A stretch of DNA of 22,524 nt from Pseudomonadota bacterium (GCA_023392975.1 JAEWNA010000115.1:1-22524), one strand, 5' to 3'; counted from the first letter of the stretch, positions 1 through 8,646 are shown. Program-made: numbers and translations. The notes: generated by a model from the letters alone, not told the origin.

Positions 1-1
1 G

Positions 2-1711
2 GCGCAGGCGCAGTTGGCGCTGGCCGATGCGCTGCACGCGGGCGGCGATCGCGCGGGCGCAAACGCGGCCTACCTCGACTACCTGCGGCGTGCGACCCGC
101 GACCCGCGTCTGCTGCAGGCGGCGGACGCGCTGGCCGGCGGACGCCTGCCCGACGCCGAAACCCGGCTGCGCGCCTGGCTGAAGCAGCGACCCACCGACA
201 TCGGTGCGCTGCGCATGCTGGCCGAGCTCGCGGTGCGCGTCGGCCGCACCGAGGAGGCGCTGCAGCTGCTCGAACGCTGCCTCGACCTCGCGCCCGGCTT
301 CCGCGAGGCGCGCCAGCACTACGCGCTGGTGCTGCACCGCGACCAGCAGTCGGCGCGCGCGCTGGAACAGCTCGACACGGTGCTCGCCGAGGAGCCGGAC
401 AATCCCGGCTGCCGCACGCTCAAGGCGGCGATCCTGTGCCGGCTCGGCGAATACGAGGCCGGCATCGCATTGTACGCGGCGCTGCTCGCGCAGTTCCCGG
501 ACAACCCGCGGCTGTGGATGAGCCACGGCCACGCGCTGAAGACCGCCGGCCGCCAGGACGAGGCGGTCGCCGCCTACCGGCGCAGCCTCGCGCTCGACCC
601 GGGTTTCGGCGAGGCGTACTGGAGCCTCGCCAACCTCAAGACCGTGCGTTTCGACGACGCCGATCTCGACGCGATGCGCGCGCAGCTCGCCCGCGACGAC
701 CTCGCCGACGAACATCGCCTGCATTTCGATTTCGCGCTGGGCAAGGCGCTGGAAGACCGCAAGGCCCACGAAGCGTCCTTCGCGCACTACGCCGCCGGCA
801 ACGCCAGGCGGCTGGCGATGATGCCGTATCGCGCCGCCGATGCCCGGGCCCGCGTCGAGCGCGCGAAGGCGATCTACACCGCCGATTTCTTCGCCGAGCG
901 CGCCGACGTCGGCGACCCCGCGCCGGACCCGATCTTCGTCGTCGGCCTGCCGCGTTCCGGTTCGACCCTGATCGAGCAGATCCTCTCCAGCCATTCCGCG
1001 GTCGAGGGCACGATGGAACTGCCCGAAGTCATCGCGCTGACCCGCGCCCTGCGCCGCAGCGCCGAGGACGGCGGCAGCTACCACGACGTCGTCGCGGGGC
1101 TGGATCCCGCGGCCTTCGCCGAGCTCGGCCGGCAATACCTCGAACGGACCCGCGTGCAGCGCAAGACCGGCGCGCCGCTGTTCGTCGACAAGATGCCGAA
1201 CAACTTCCTGCACCTCGGCCTGATCCACCTGATGCTGCCGAACGCGAAGATCGTCGACGCGCGGCGGCATCCGATGGCCTGCTGCTTCTCGGGCTTCAAG
1301 CAGCATTTCGCGCGCGGCCAGAACTTCAGCTACGGGCTGGAGGACATCGGCCGCTACTATCGCGACTACGTCGAGCTGATGGCGCATTTCGACGCGGTGT
1401 TCGCGGCGCTGGGGCGCCCGGGCCGCGTGCATCGGGTGATCCACGAGCGGCTCGTCGACGACACCGAAGCCGAAGTGCGCCGCCTGCTCGACTACTGCGG
1501 CCTGCCGTTCGAGGGCGGCTGCCTGCGCTTCTTCGAGAACGATCGCCCGGTGCGCACCGCCAGCTCCGAGCAGGTGCGGCGCCCGATCAACCGCGACGGC
1601 CTCGAACAGTGGCGCCACTACGCGCCGTGGCTCGGCCCGCTGGAAGCGGCGCTCGGCCCGGTGCTGGCGGCGTATCCGGAGGTGCCTGCGTTCGCGCCCG
1701 GGGGAGGGTAG
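2..1711 (+). CDS. TPR-repeat sulfotransferase family protein (5' end outside window)
   Basis: The frame is open to the window edge (the first codons read A-Q-A-Q before a TTG at 14), so the true start lies upstream. Seen (numbering from the TTG): TPR-like helical repeats over residues 30-215 with the A-LxxAL/P pattern, then a sulfotransferase domain from about residue 305. The 5'-phosphosulfate loop GLPRSGST is at 311-318. A second PAPS-contact region lies around VDARRHPMACCFSGF (414-428), and KMPNNF (393-398) is typical of this family. Known: TPR-sulfotransferases of this type transfer sulfate from PAPS to unknown acceptors and often neighbour TonB-dependent receptors in xanthomonads and sphingomonads. 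Inferred: a cytosolic enzyme acting on a product linked to the receptor that follows 143 bp downstream on the same strand. The substrate cannot be read from the sequence. Confidence 0.88.
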   Translation, partial: AQAQLALADALHAGGDRAGANAAYLDYLRRATRDPRLLQAADALAGGRLPDAETRLRAWLKQRPTDIGALRMLAELAVRVGRTEEALQLLERCLDLAPGFREARQHYALVLHRDQQSARALEQLDTVLAEEPDNPGCRTLKAAILCRLGEYEAGIALYAALLAQFPDNPRLWMSHGHALKTAGRQDEAVAAYRRSLALDPGFGEAYWSLANLKTVRFDDADLDAMRAQLARDDLADEHRLHFDFALGKALEDRKAHEASFAHYAAGNARRLAMMPYRAADARARVERAKAIYTADFFAERADVGDPAPDPIFVVGLPRSGSTLIEQILSSHSAVEGTMELPEVIALTRALRRSAEDGGSYHDVVAGLDPAAFAELGRQYLERTRVQRKTGAPLFVDKMPNNFLHLGLIHLMLPNAKIVDARRHPMACCFSGFKQHFARGQNFSYGLEDIGRYYRDYVELMAHFDAVFAALGRPGRVHRVIHERLVDDTEAEVRRLLDYCGLPFEGGCLRFFENDRPVRTASSEQVRRPINRDGLEQWRHYAPWLGPLEAALGPVLAAYPEVPAFAPGGG

Positions 1712-1753
1712 CCGCCGTCGTCCTGCCGGAGGTCGGCGCGCCGATGTCCGGAC

Positions 1754-1828
1754 CACGTTCCACTGGCGCACGTTCCACACGAGCATGCGCCACACGAACA
1801 TGCGCCACACGAGCATGCTTCAATCGAA
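1754..1828 (+). repeat. 15-bp tandem repeat in the TonB-receptor leader
   Basis: Five consecutive 15-bp units run 1754-1768, 1769-1783, 1784-1798, 1799-1813 and 1814-1828, with consensus CAYGYKCCACACGAR. The best-conserved copies, CACACGAGCATGCGC-type phase, are at 1776-1790, 1791-1805 and 1806-1820 with one to two differences. The array ends 26 bp before the receptor ATG, so it sits in the probable 5' leader. A multiple-of-three unit keeps frames open through it, but no gene is supported there. Confidence 0.8.
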
Positions 1829-1854
1829 TCGTTCCACCACACGGGGAGAGTCCG

Positions 1855-4308
1855 ATGCGTCACCGAAACCACCGCAACACCCGAAGTTCCGGCGAACGCC
1901 GTGCACCCGCACGGCTGCCGCTGGCCCTGGCGATCTACGCCGCGTTCGCCGGCGTCGGCGTGGCCGGTACCGCGTTCGCGCAGGACGCGGGCCCGGCCAG
2001 GGACGACAGTCCCTCGCTGGACACCATCACGGTCACCGCGCAGAAGCGCACCGAGAACGCGCAGGACGTGCCGATCAGCCTGAACGTCATCGGCGCGCAG
2101 CAGCTCGACGAGATGCACGTCAGCGACTTCGAGGACTACGCCAAGCTGCTGCCGAGCGTGTCGATCACGCCCAACGGCCCCGGGTTCGGCCAGGTCTACA
2201 TGCGCGGCGTGGTCAGCGGCGGCGACGGCAACCACTCCGGCCCGCTGCCCAGCGTCGGCATGTACCTCGACGAGCAGCCGATCACCACCATCCAGGGCGC
2301 GCTCGACCTGCACGTGTACGACATCGAGCGTGTCGAGGCGCTGTCCGGCCCGCAGGGCACGCTGTACGGCGCCAGTTCCGAGGCCGGCACGCTGCGCCTG
2401 ATCACCCGCAAGCCCGACACCAGCGGTTTCGCCGCCGGCTACGGCGTCGAAGCCAACGCGATCGACGGCGGCGGCTGGGGCCACGTGCTGGAAGGCTTCG
2501 TCAACGTGCCCGTCTCCGATCGCGTCGCGCTGCGCGCGGTGGCCTGGCAGAAGCACGACGCCGGCTGGATCGACAACGTCTACAGCGAGCGCACCTACCC
2601 GACCTCCGGCATCACCGAGAACAACGCGAACCGGGCCGAGGACAACTACAACGACACCGACACCGCCGGTGCGCGCCTGGCGATGAAGTTCGACCTCGGC
2701 GAGAACTGGACGATCACCCCGACCATCATGGGGCAGCGCCAGAAGGCGCACGGCAGCTTCGCCTACGACAACCGCCTGGGCGAGAACAGGATCAGCCACG
2801 CGTATCCGGAGTCGTCCGACGACCGCTGGAACCAGGCCGCGCTGACCGTGCAGGGCAAGATCGGCAACTTCGACCTGACCTACGCCTTCGCCCATCTCAA
2901 GCGCGACGTCGACAGCGAATCGGACTACAGCGACTACGCCTACTGGTACGACACCCTGGCGGGTTACGGCGCCTACTTCTACGACGACAACGGCGACCTG
3001 ATCAATCCGGCCCAGTACATCCAGGCCAAGGATCGCTACAGGAAGACCAGCCACGAACTCCGGATCGCCTCGCCGCAGGACAACCGCCTGCGCTTCGTCG
3101 CCGGCCTGTTCTGGATGGACCAGTCGCACGACATCCAGCAGCGCTACCGGATCAACGGCCTCGCCAGTGACCTGTCCGTCACCGGCTGGGAAGACACGAT
3201 CTGGCTGACCAAGCAGCAGCGCGAGGACCACGACGAGGCGGTGTTCGGCGAACTGTCCTTCGACTTCAACGACAAGCTCACCGGCACGGTCGGTTTCCGC
3301 CATTTCCGCGCGCGCAACTCGCTGAAGGGCTTCTTCGGCTTCGCCAACGGCTATTCCTCGCAGGGCAGCCAGTTGCCCGAGAACCGCTACGGCGAGGCCG
3401 CCTGCATCGTGCGCTACGGCGCCGACCCGGCGCAGTGGCCGTCGTTCCACGGCGCGCCCTGCACCGTGTTCGACAAGCACATCACCGAGAACGACACCCT
3501 CGGCAAGGCCAACCTGTCGTGGAAGTTCGCGCCGGGCAAGATGGCGTACGTGACCTGGTCGGAAGGCTACCGCCCGGGCGGCATCAACCGTCGCGGCACG
3601 CTGCCGCCGTACATCACCGAGTTCCTCACCAACTACGAGATCGGCTGGAAGACCGCGTGGCTCGACAACCGCATGACCTTCAACGGTGCGGTGTTCAACC
3701 AGATCTGGGACGACTTCCAGTTCCCGGTGCTGGGCCAGAACGGCCTGACCGAGATCCGCAACGCCAACCAGGCGCGCATCCGCGGCCTGGAAATGGACGT
3801 GAACTGGGCGGCGACCTACAACCTCAAGCTCTCCGCAGGCCTCGGGCTGTACAAGGCCGAGCTGACCGCGAACTACTGCGGCGAGGTCGATGGAAACGGC
3901 AAGCCGATCACGTCGTGCGACCCGGCCGACCTGCAGGCACCGCGCGGCACCCGCCTGCCGATCACCCCGGACTACAAGGGCAACCTGACCGCGCGCTACA
4001 CCTTCGACGTCCGCGGCTACGAGGCGTACTGGCAGGGGTCGGTGGTGTCGGAAGGCCGGCGTACGTCGGACCTGCGCACCGTCGAACGCGAGATCGTCGG
4101 CGACCTGCCGGCGTACACCACCACGGATTTCGGTCTGGGCATCCGCAAGAACGGCTGGTCGGTGGACTTCTACGTCAAGAACCTGTTCGACGACAACGCG
4201 CAGTACAACCGCTACACGCAGTGCGCCGAGGCGGTCTGCGGCGGCGATGTGTATTCGGTGTCCGCGCAGCCGCGCACGTTCGGGATCAAGTTCAGCCAGG
4301 ACTTCTGA
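1855..4308 (+). CDS. TonB-dependent outer-membrane receptor
   Basis: An 817-residue protein, of normal size for a TonB-dependent receptor. The ATG at 1855 is preceded by GGGGAGAG (1843-1850); the frame stays open far upstream, but that is a shadow inside the sulfotransferase gene. Seen: an unusually long basic N-region, a hydrophobic signal core and an A-F-A-Q cleavage site near residue 43. A TonB-box-like DTITVTAQ follows, then a plug domain (RTENAQDVPISL, PSVSITPNG, MRGV, DIERVEALSGPQGTLYG, GTLRLITRKP). The beta-barrel repeats end in a terminal Phe (GIKFSQDF), the usual BAM signal. Known: such receptors import siderophores, cobalamin, glycans or other large solutes using TonB/ExbBD. The ligand here is unknown. 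The plug resembles the IroN/FyuA-like group common in xanthomonads. It probably forms a functional pair with the upstream sulfotransferase. Confidence 0.93.
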   Translation: MRHRNHRNTRSSGERRAPARLPLALAIYAAFAGVGVAGTAFAQDAGPARDDSPSLDTITVTAQKRTENAQDVPISLNVIGAQQLDEMHVSDFEDYAKLLPSVSITPNGPGFGQVYMRGVVSGGDGNHSGPLPSVGMYLDEQPITTIQGALDLHVYDIERVEALSGPQGTLYGASSEAGTLRLITRKPDTSGFAAGYGVEANAIDGGGWGHVLEGFVNVPVSDRVALRAVAWQKHDAGWIDNVYSERTYPTSGITENNANRAEDNYNDTDTAGARLAMKFDLGENWTITPTIMGQRQKAHGSFAYDNRLGENRISHAYPESSDDRWNQAALTVQGKIGNFDLTYAFAHLKRDVDSESDYSDYAYWYDTLAGYGAYFYDDNGDLINPAQYIQAKDRYRKTSHELRIASPQDNRLRFVAGLFWMDQSHDIQQRYRINGLASDLSVTGWEDTIWLTKQQREDHDEAVFGELSFDFNDKLTGTVGFRHFRARNSLKGFFGFANGYSSQGSQLPENRYGEAACIVRYGADPAQWPSFHGAPCTVFDKHITENDTLGKANLSWKFAPGKMAYVTWSEGYRPGGINRRGTLPPYITEFLTNYEIGWKTAWLDNRMTFNGAVFNQIWDDFQFPVLGQNGLTEIRNANQARIRGLEMDVNWAATYNLKLSAGLGLYKAELTANYCGEVDGNGKPITSCDPADLQAPRGTRLPITPDYKGNLTARYTFDVRGYEAYWQGSVVSEGRRTSDLRTVEREIVGDLPAYTTTDFGLGIRKNGWSVDFYVKNLFDDNAQYNRYTQCAEAVCGGDVYSVSAQPRTFGIKFSQDF

Positions 4309-4336
4309 CCGGACGCGATACCGCAGCGACGCGAGG

Positions 4337-4369
4337 ACGGGCCGCCTTCGGGCGGCCCGTTCCTTTTTT
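4337..4369 (+). terminator. Rho-independent terminator of the TonB-receptor gene
   Basis: A perfect 10-bp stem (4337-4346 with 4351-4360) closed by a TTCG tetraloop is followed by TCCTTTTTT. It starts 29 bp after the receptor stop codon. This is a textbook intrinsic terminator. Confidence 0.95.
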
Positions 4370-4397
4370 GACGCGAATGCGGCGTTGCCGGTAGCGT
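4368..4397 (+). promoter_or_regulatory. Possible sigma-70 promoter of the DUF4349 lipoprotein gene
   Basis: TTGACG (4368-4373) lies 18 bp upstream of TAGCGT (4392-4397), which would place the transcript start near 4404 and give a leader of about 22 nt. The -35 box begins in the U-tract of the preceding terminator. The -10 match is weak, so this is a suggestion. Confidence 0.4.
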
Positions 4398-4425
4398 GAC
4401 GATATCCCTCGCGGAGGCTCCTGCC

Positions 4426-5316
4426 ATGCGTCGCACGATCCCGTTGATGTTCCTGTCCCTGATGCTGCTGTCGACGGCCTGCAGCCGTGGCGCCGCGCCC
4501 GAATCGTATGCCGCCGGCGCTCCTGCGGACGCACTGAGACAGATGGGACAGGATCATGTCGCACGCGAGATGACGTCGAGCAACGAGATGCCCGCTGCCG
4601 AATATGCCACCACGCGGTCCGGGCGCTCCGCGGAGGAGGCGATGCTGGCCTACGAGCACGAGGCACAGGTGCGCGTCGACGCCGAGACGATCCCCGCGCG
4701 CGTCAAGGTCGTGCGCGAGGCCTGCGAGAAGGCGACGTACGGCGCCTGCCTCGTGCTCGACGTGAGCGAACGCGGCGGCCCCTTCCCGCATGCATCGCTC
4801 CGCGTGCGCGCGGAAGCGAAGGCGATCGATCCGCTGATCGCCGCGGCGGGCGAGGGCGGGGAGGTCGGCGATCGCAGCACGCGCGCCGAGGATTTGTCGG
4901 TGGCCGTGCGCGACAACACCCTGCGTCAGGACCGCCTGCGCAAGGAGCATGCCCGGCTGCTCGAATTCCAGGCGCGCAGCGACCTCAAGGTCGCCGACAT
5001 GATCGCGCTGTCCGGACAGCTGTCGAGCGTCGAGGCGGAGTTGGCGCAGGCCGAGCGCGAAGGCGCCGAGCAGAAGCGCCGCATCGAGACCCAACTGCTG
5101 TCGATCGAATTCTCGCCGCCCGGCGGGGAGACCGGCCGCAGCGAGATCGCCGATGCCTTCCGCGAATCCGGTCGGGTGATGGCCGGGAGCACGGCCTTCG
5201 TGATCCGCGCGATCTCGGCGCTGGTCCCGGTGCTGCTGGCGCTCGCGTTCGGGATCTGGCTGCTGCGCCGGATCTGGCGGTTCCTGCGCCGGCGTCGTCG
5301 CGTCGCCGCGGATTGA
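4426..5316 (+). CDS. DUF4349-type membrane-anchored lipoprotein
   Basis: A 296-residue protein. The ATG at 4426 is chosen over the GTG at 4396 because it follows GCGGAGG at a good distance and starts directly with a lipoprotein signal peptide. Seen: the lipobox LSTAC with Cys19, then a low-complexity linker. An alpha/beta region (about 80-160) contains two cysteines (EACEKATYGACLVLDV). A charged coiled coil (about 165-225: LRKEHARLLEF, LSSVEAELAQAERE) follows, then one C-terminal membrane helix (about 262-283) and a basic tail. Known: this arrangement (lipoprotein, coiled coil, C-terminal TM helix) matches the DUF4349 family, whose function is unknown. Inferred: tethered to the inner membrane with the bulk in the periplasm. 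It is monocistronic, between a terminator and a convergent kinase gene whose stop lies 12 bp away. Confidence 0.82.
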   Translation: MRRTIPLMFLSLMLLSTACSRGAAPESYAAGAPADALRQMGQDHVAREMTSSNEMPAAEYATTRSGRSAEEAMLAYEHEAQVRVDAETIPARVKVVREACEKATYGACLVLDVSERGGPFPHASLRVRAEAKAIDPLIAAAGEGGEVGDRSTRAEDLSVAVRDNTLRQDRLRKEHARLLEFQARSDLKVADMIALSGQLSSVEAELAQAEREGAEQKRRIETQLLSIEFSPPGGETGRSEIADAFRESGRVMAGSTAFVIRAISALVPVLLALAFGIWLLRRIWRFLRRRRRVAAD

Positions 5317-5328
5317 AGGCGACGCGGG

Positions 5329-6741
5329 TCAGCCCTCGTCCGCGTCCCCGCGCGCCGGCGCACGCACGACCGTGACCGTGCACGGCGCCTCCGCGACCAC
5401 GTGCGCGGAGACGCTGCCGAGGATGCGGCGCATGCCGGTGACGCCGCGGGCGCCCATCACGAGGTGGTCGACGCCATTGTCGCGGGCGTAGTCGAGCAAC
5501 GCGTGGGCGGGATCGCTGTGTTCGAGGACGTGGAAGGTGACGCGGTGCTCGTCCAGCGCCAGCGGGCGGATCCAGTCGCGCAGCGCGATCAGGCGTTTCA
5601 CGTGCCGGTTGCGGCCTTCGGCGTCGAGGTTGCTGTCCAGGCCGATGCGCGCGGTCTTCATCACCGTCACGCACGACAGCCGCGAATGCGGGAAGGTCGA
5701 GACGATGCGCTGCACCGTGCCGCGCAGCGCGGTGCACAGCGCCGCATCCTCGCGCTTGAGGTCGATCGCCACCATCAGCAGCGGCGCTTCCTCCAGATGG
5801 GTCGACACAGCGCTGCGCGGTTCGCGGTCGCGACCGAGGTTGCGCCACCAGCGCTTCATCACCGTCAGCCGGCCATCGCGATGGCTGCGATCCGCGCGTT
5901 CGCTCAGCGCGACCTGCTCGGGGTGCTGCAGCTCCAGCGCGAGCTGCGCGGCGGTGGCGTAGCGCGCGTCCGGGTCGGGTTCGAGGCAGCGCAGGATCGT
6001 CTCCTGCAGCCAGCGCGGGATGTCCGGGCGGATCGCGCGTGGCGGCACCGGGTCGCGATACAGCCGCCGGCGGAGCCCGGCCTCGCTGCCGGGATTGCCG
6101 AACGGCCGCTCGCCGGTGGCGAGGTGGTAGAGGGTCACGCCCAGCGCGAACAGGTCGCTGCGTGGATCGTCGCGCACGCCCAGCACCTGCTCCGGCGCGA
6201 TGTACGGCGCGGTGCCGATCGGCACCCGGAACTGTTCGGCCAGGAGGTCGGGCAAGTGCGCGTGGTGGGACAGCCCGAAGTCGATCAGCGCGACGCTGCC
6301 GTCCGGCCGGCGCAGCAGGTTGCTCGGCTTGATGTCGAGGTGGATGACCTCCTGCTGGTGCAGCGCATGGATGGCGCTGGCCGCCAGCGCGCCGAGGTCA
6401 GCGACCTGCTGCGGCGGCAGCGGCGCCTGGTCCAGCAGCGGTCGCAGCGTCTCGCCGGACAGATGCGTCATCACCAGCCAGGGCTGGTCCTGGTAGTCGC
6501 CGGCGGCGACGAAACGCGGCACGTGCGGGCCGCGCAGCATCGGCAGGATCATGCGCTCGACCTCGAAGCCGACGATCTGGGTCGCGGCCTCGCCGTAACC
6601 GACCCGCGCCAGCTTCATCAGCAGCGGGAAGGCGTGGTCGGGATGCGCCACGCGCCAGAGCGTGGCCATGCCGCCCTCGTGCAGCGGCGCGATCAGCTCG
6701 AAGCCGTCGATCGTCAATCCGGGGGTCAGCGGGACCGGCAT
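5329..6741 (-). CDS. Serine/threonine protein kinase fused to a universal stress protein domain
   Basis: A 470-residue two-domain protein. Seen in the kinase part (about 12-275): a glycine-rich loop (LHEGGMATLWR, 20-30), candidate ATP-binding Lys43 (LLMKLA), catalytic loop HLDIKPSN (134-141), DFG at 154-156, the IAPEQ motif (181-185) and DLFALGVTLYHLATGERPF. All key residues are present, so it should be active. The C-terminal part (about 318-462) is a UspA fold with the nucleotide-binding GARG..G.....LGS signature at 430-443. There is no transmembrane segment, so it should be cytosolic. Known: Hanks-type kinases phosphorylate Ser/Thr, and Usp domains of this type often bind ATP. Inferred: the Usp domain senses nucleotide or stress and tunes the kinase. 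It lies 1 bp downstream of the metallophosphoesterase gene, so the pair could act antagonistically. Confidence 0.92.
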   Translation of the reverse strand: MPVPLTPGLTIDGFELIAPLHEGGMATLWRVAHPDHAFPLLMKLARVGYGEAATQIVGFEVERMILPMLRGPHVPRFVAAGDYQDQPWLVMTHLSGETLRPLLDQAPLPPQQVADLGALAASAIHALHQQEVIHLDIKPSNLLRRPDGSVALIDFGLSHHAHLPDLLAEQFRVPIGTAPYIAPEQVLGVRDDPRSDLFALGVTLYHLATGERPFGNPGSEAGLRRRLYRDPVPPRAIRPDIPRWLQETILRCLEPDPDARYATAAQLALELQHPEQVALSERADRSHRDGRLTVMKRWWRNLGRDREPRSAVSTHLEEAPLLMVAIDLKREDAALCTALRGTVQRIVSTFPHSRLSCVTVMKTARIGLDSNLDAEGRNRHVKRLIALRDWIRPLALDEHRVTFHVLEHSDPAHALLDYARDNGVDHLVMGARGVTGMRRILGSVSAHVVAEAPCTVTVVRAPARGDADEG

Positions 6742-6742
6742 C

Positions 6743-7498
6743 TCAACGACCCTCCGTCAGGCGTCGCGCCAGCGATTCGGGCAGGCCGGCGGCGACGATC
6801 TTCGCCGACGCGGCGTGATGGTCGTAGGCCACGCGCAGCAGGGTCAGCGTGCCCGCGGCGGTGTCGAACAGCCCGCAGCAGGCCGCGGGATTGCCGTCGC
6901 GCGGCTGCCCGCAGGAGCCCGGCAGCGCCAGCCAGCGCCGGCTGCCCAGCAGCGGCATCGCGACGCCCGCCGTCGGCGCGAAATGGCGCGCGCCGCCTTC
7001 GGGCTGCGAGTGGTAGAGCGCCGGCTCGTGGACATGGCCGCAGAAGGTGATCCGCTGCTTCGTGGCGGCGATGCTCTGCGCCGCGGCCATCGCGTTGGCG
7101 ACGTAGCCCCACTGCAGCGGCGCCCAGGCGTTGGCGTGGACGTAGAGCCGGTCGTCGTCTTCCACCGTTGCCGGCAGCGCGGCGAGGAAGGCGCGCTGGG
7201 CGTCGGTCAGGCGTTCGCGCGTCCACGCGATCGCCGCCTGCGCATGCGCGTGGCGCTGCACGCCGGCGTCGTCCTGCACGCTGCGCACGACCGCCTCGTC
7301 GTGGTTGCCCAGCACCGCCGCACCACCGGCCTCGACCAGCGCCTGCGCGGTGTCCACGGCCCAGGCCGGATCGGCGCCGTAGCCGACGATGTCGCCGAGC
7401 ACGATCGCCCGATCGAAACCGAGGCGACGGAGCCTGGCGAGGCAGGCCTCGCCCGCCTCGCGATTGGCATGCAGGTCGGCGAGCAGGGCGATGCGCAT
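6743..7498 (-). CDS. Calcineurin-like metallophosphoesterase
   Basis: A 251-residue protein of the usual length for small bacterial calcineurin-like phosphoesterases. Seen: metal-binding motifs in order, D8-x-H10 (LADLHAN), G35-D36 (GDIVGYGADP), G64-N65-H66-D67, H121 and G154-H155-V-H157 (CGHVHEP). The dimetal centre is therefore complete. Closest in style to the YfcE/diadenosine-tetraphosphatase-like group of the superfamily. The substrate (phosphoprotein, nucleotide or phosphodiester) cannot be decided from sequence. The start codon is the ATG at 7498. The stop is followed after one base by the ATG of the kinase-Usp gene, so the two are almost certainly translated from one mRNA. This supports a kinase/phosphatase couple, but that pairing is inference. 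Confidence 0.88.
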   Translation of the reverse strand: MRIALLADLHANREAGEACLARLRRLGFDRAIVLGDIVGYGADPAWAVDTAQALVEAGGAAVLGNHDEAVVRSVQDDAGVQRHAHAQAAIAWTRERLTDAQRAFLAALPATVEDDDRLYVHANAWAPLQWGYVANAMAAAQSIAATKQRITFCGHVHEPALYHSQPEGGARHFAPTAGVAMPLLGSRRWLALPGSCGQPRDGNPAACCGLFDTAAGTLTLLRVAYDHHAASAKIVAAGLPESLARRLTEGR

Positions 7499-7599
7499 CC
7501 CCGGATGCTAGCCCTGCCGGCGGGCGCCTGCGATTGGCGGATCGTCGAAGGGCGCAGCGTCGAAAGGGGCGGTGCCGAAGCCGATCGGCCGGGAGGCGA

Positions 7600-8547
7600 T
7601 CAGCGCTTCGGCTTCGCCGCTTGCGCCGGCGCTTCCCGCACCGGCAGCGGCACGTTGCACAGGTCGATGTGGCCGGCCGGGCGCTTGTAGAAATCGTCGC
7701 GGCGGTTGCGGCGGGCTTCGACCAGTTCGGTGAACAGCGGGGTGTCGGTGCGCAGCACCTGCAGGTTCAGGCGCTCGGCCGGCTTGAGGTCGGAGGCCAT
7801 CCGCGCCGAGCGGATCGCCACGCGCTGCTCGGGGCGCTCGTAGAAGCCCAGCGGGCCGGTGCCGCGGGGCAGGGCGCTGAGCAGCTCCATGCCCTGCACG
7901 ACGCGGCCGGCCATGCTCATGTTGCGGTCGAGCTGGCGCGGCGACTGGCCGATCACGACGTACAGCTCGCTGCCGTCGCTGGAGTCGGCCTCGTTGCCGC
8001 GGCCCACGCCGACCACGCCGTAGCAATGGGCGATCCACGCGGTGCCGTCGCGGGTGTCGACGCCGATCGGGAAGCCGTCGCTGAAACCGACCTGCCGCGC
8101 CCAGCCGTCCACGTCCGGCAGCGGCGTGAACGGGATGTTGCGTTCGCTGCGGGTGAATTCCGCCGGCAGTTTGGCCTTGGCGCCCTTGGGCAGCGGCCGG
8201 CGCGCCTTCTCGTCCTCGGCGGGGTCGCCCCACTGGGTGACGAAGTTGTCCTGGACGCGGTTGATGCTCAGCCCGTTCCAGTAGCCGCCCTTGGCCAGCG
8301 CGCGGATGTTGGCGACGTGCGCGGGCGCGAACGCCGGCGCCAGTTCGATCACCACCCGGCCGGCGTCGAGGTCGAGGTACAGCGTCCGCGCCGGGTCGAG
8401 GTTGCGCCAGTCGGACGGCTTCGAGCCTTCCAGGAGTTCCTGCATCGACCGCGGCTTCGACGCGGCGGGGGCGTCCTGGGCGCGGGCGGGCAAGGCGCAG
8501 GCGATGACGAGAGCGGCGGTCAGCAGGGTCGCGGGACGGAAGCGCAC
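7600..8547 (-). CDS. Periplasmic cyclophilin-type peptidyl-prolyl cis-trans isomerase
   Basis: A 315-residue protein if it starts at the GTG at 8547. I prefer this to the longer frame (from 8658) because AGGAG stands 9 nt upstream and the protein then opens with a clean signal peptide (RFRPATLLTAALVIACALPARAQ-type, cleavage after ARA). Seen: a cyclophilin core with VVIELAPAFAPAHVANIRAL, INRVQDNFVTQWGDP (the equivalent of the FHRVI.xFMxQGGD strand, with the catalytic Arg kept), SSDGSELYVVIGQSP and MAGRVVQGMELL. An insertion of about 60 residues rich in charged residues lies between the Q-WGDP strand and the second half. The C-terminal tail of about 90 residues is not typical. Known: such enzymes assist proline isomerisation during envelope protein folding. 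Same strand as the phosphoesterase/kinase pair with a 101-bp gap, so read-through is possible. Confidence 0.88.
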   Translation of the reverse strand: MRFRPATLLTAALVIACALPARAQDAPAASKPRSMQELLEGSKPSDWRNLDPARTLYLDLDAGRVVIELAPAFAPAHVANIRALAKGGYWNGLSINRVQDNFVTQWGDPAEDEKARRPLPKGAKAKLPAEFTRSERNIPFTPLPDVDGWARQVGFSDGFPIGVDTRDGTAWIAHCYGVVGVGRGNEADSSDGSELYVVIGQSPRQLDRNMSMAGRVVQGMELLSALPRGTGPLGFYERPEQRVAIRSARMASDLKPAERLNLQVLRTDTPLFTELVEARRNRRDDFYKRPAGHIDLCNVPLPVREAPAQAAKPKR

Positions 8548-8646
8548 GGCGTGGAACTCCTGGGAGGCGTCGCCGGATTCTGGCCGAGATGCGGGCCTGC
8601 GGCCAGCGGCCGACATGACCGACGGCAGGGGATGACCTCCGGCACA

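Noticed and set aside
1754..1828. The 15-bp array as a CRISPR.
   Set aside because: Units are contiguous with no unique spacers, and no cas genes are present.
436..1854. An in-frame upstream extension of the TonB receptor covering most of the sulfotransferase gene.
   Set aside because: It is Arg/Pro/Ala-rich shadow sequence in another frame of a gene with clear motifs. The ATG at 1855 has a ribosome site and a signal peptide.
1618..5094. A very long open frame on the minus strand opposite the TonB receptor (over 1100 codons).
   Set aside because: Its codons are the antisense of a well-supported receptor, and its composition is Arg/Val/Gly/Ala-rich without a recognisable domain. Long antisense frames are expected at this GC content.
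5401..7050. A plus-strand open frame opposite the kinase and phosphoesterase genes.
   Set aside because: No domain, low-complexity composition, and both opposite genes have complete catalytic motifs.
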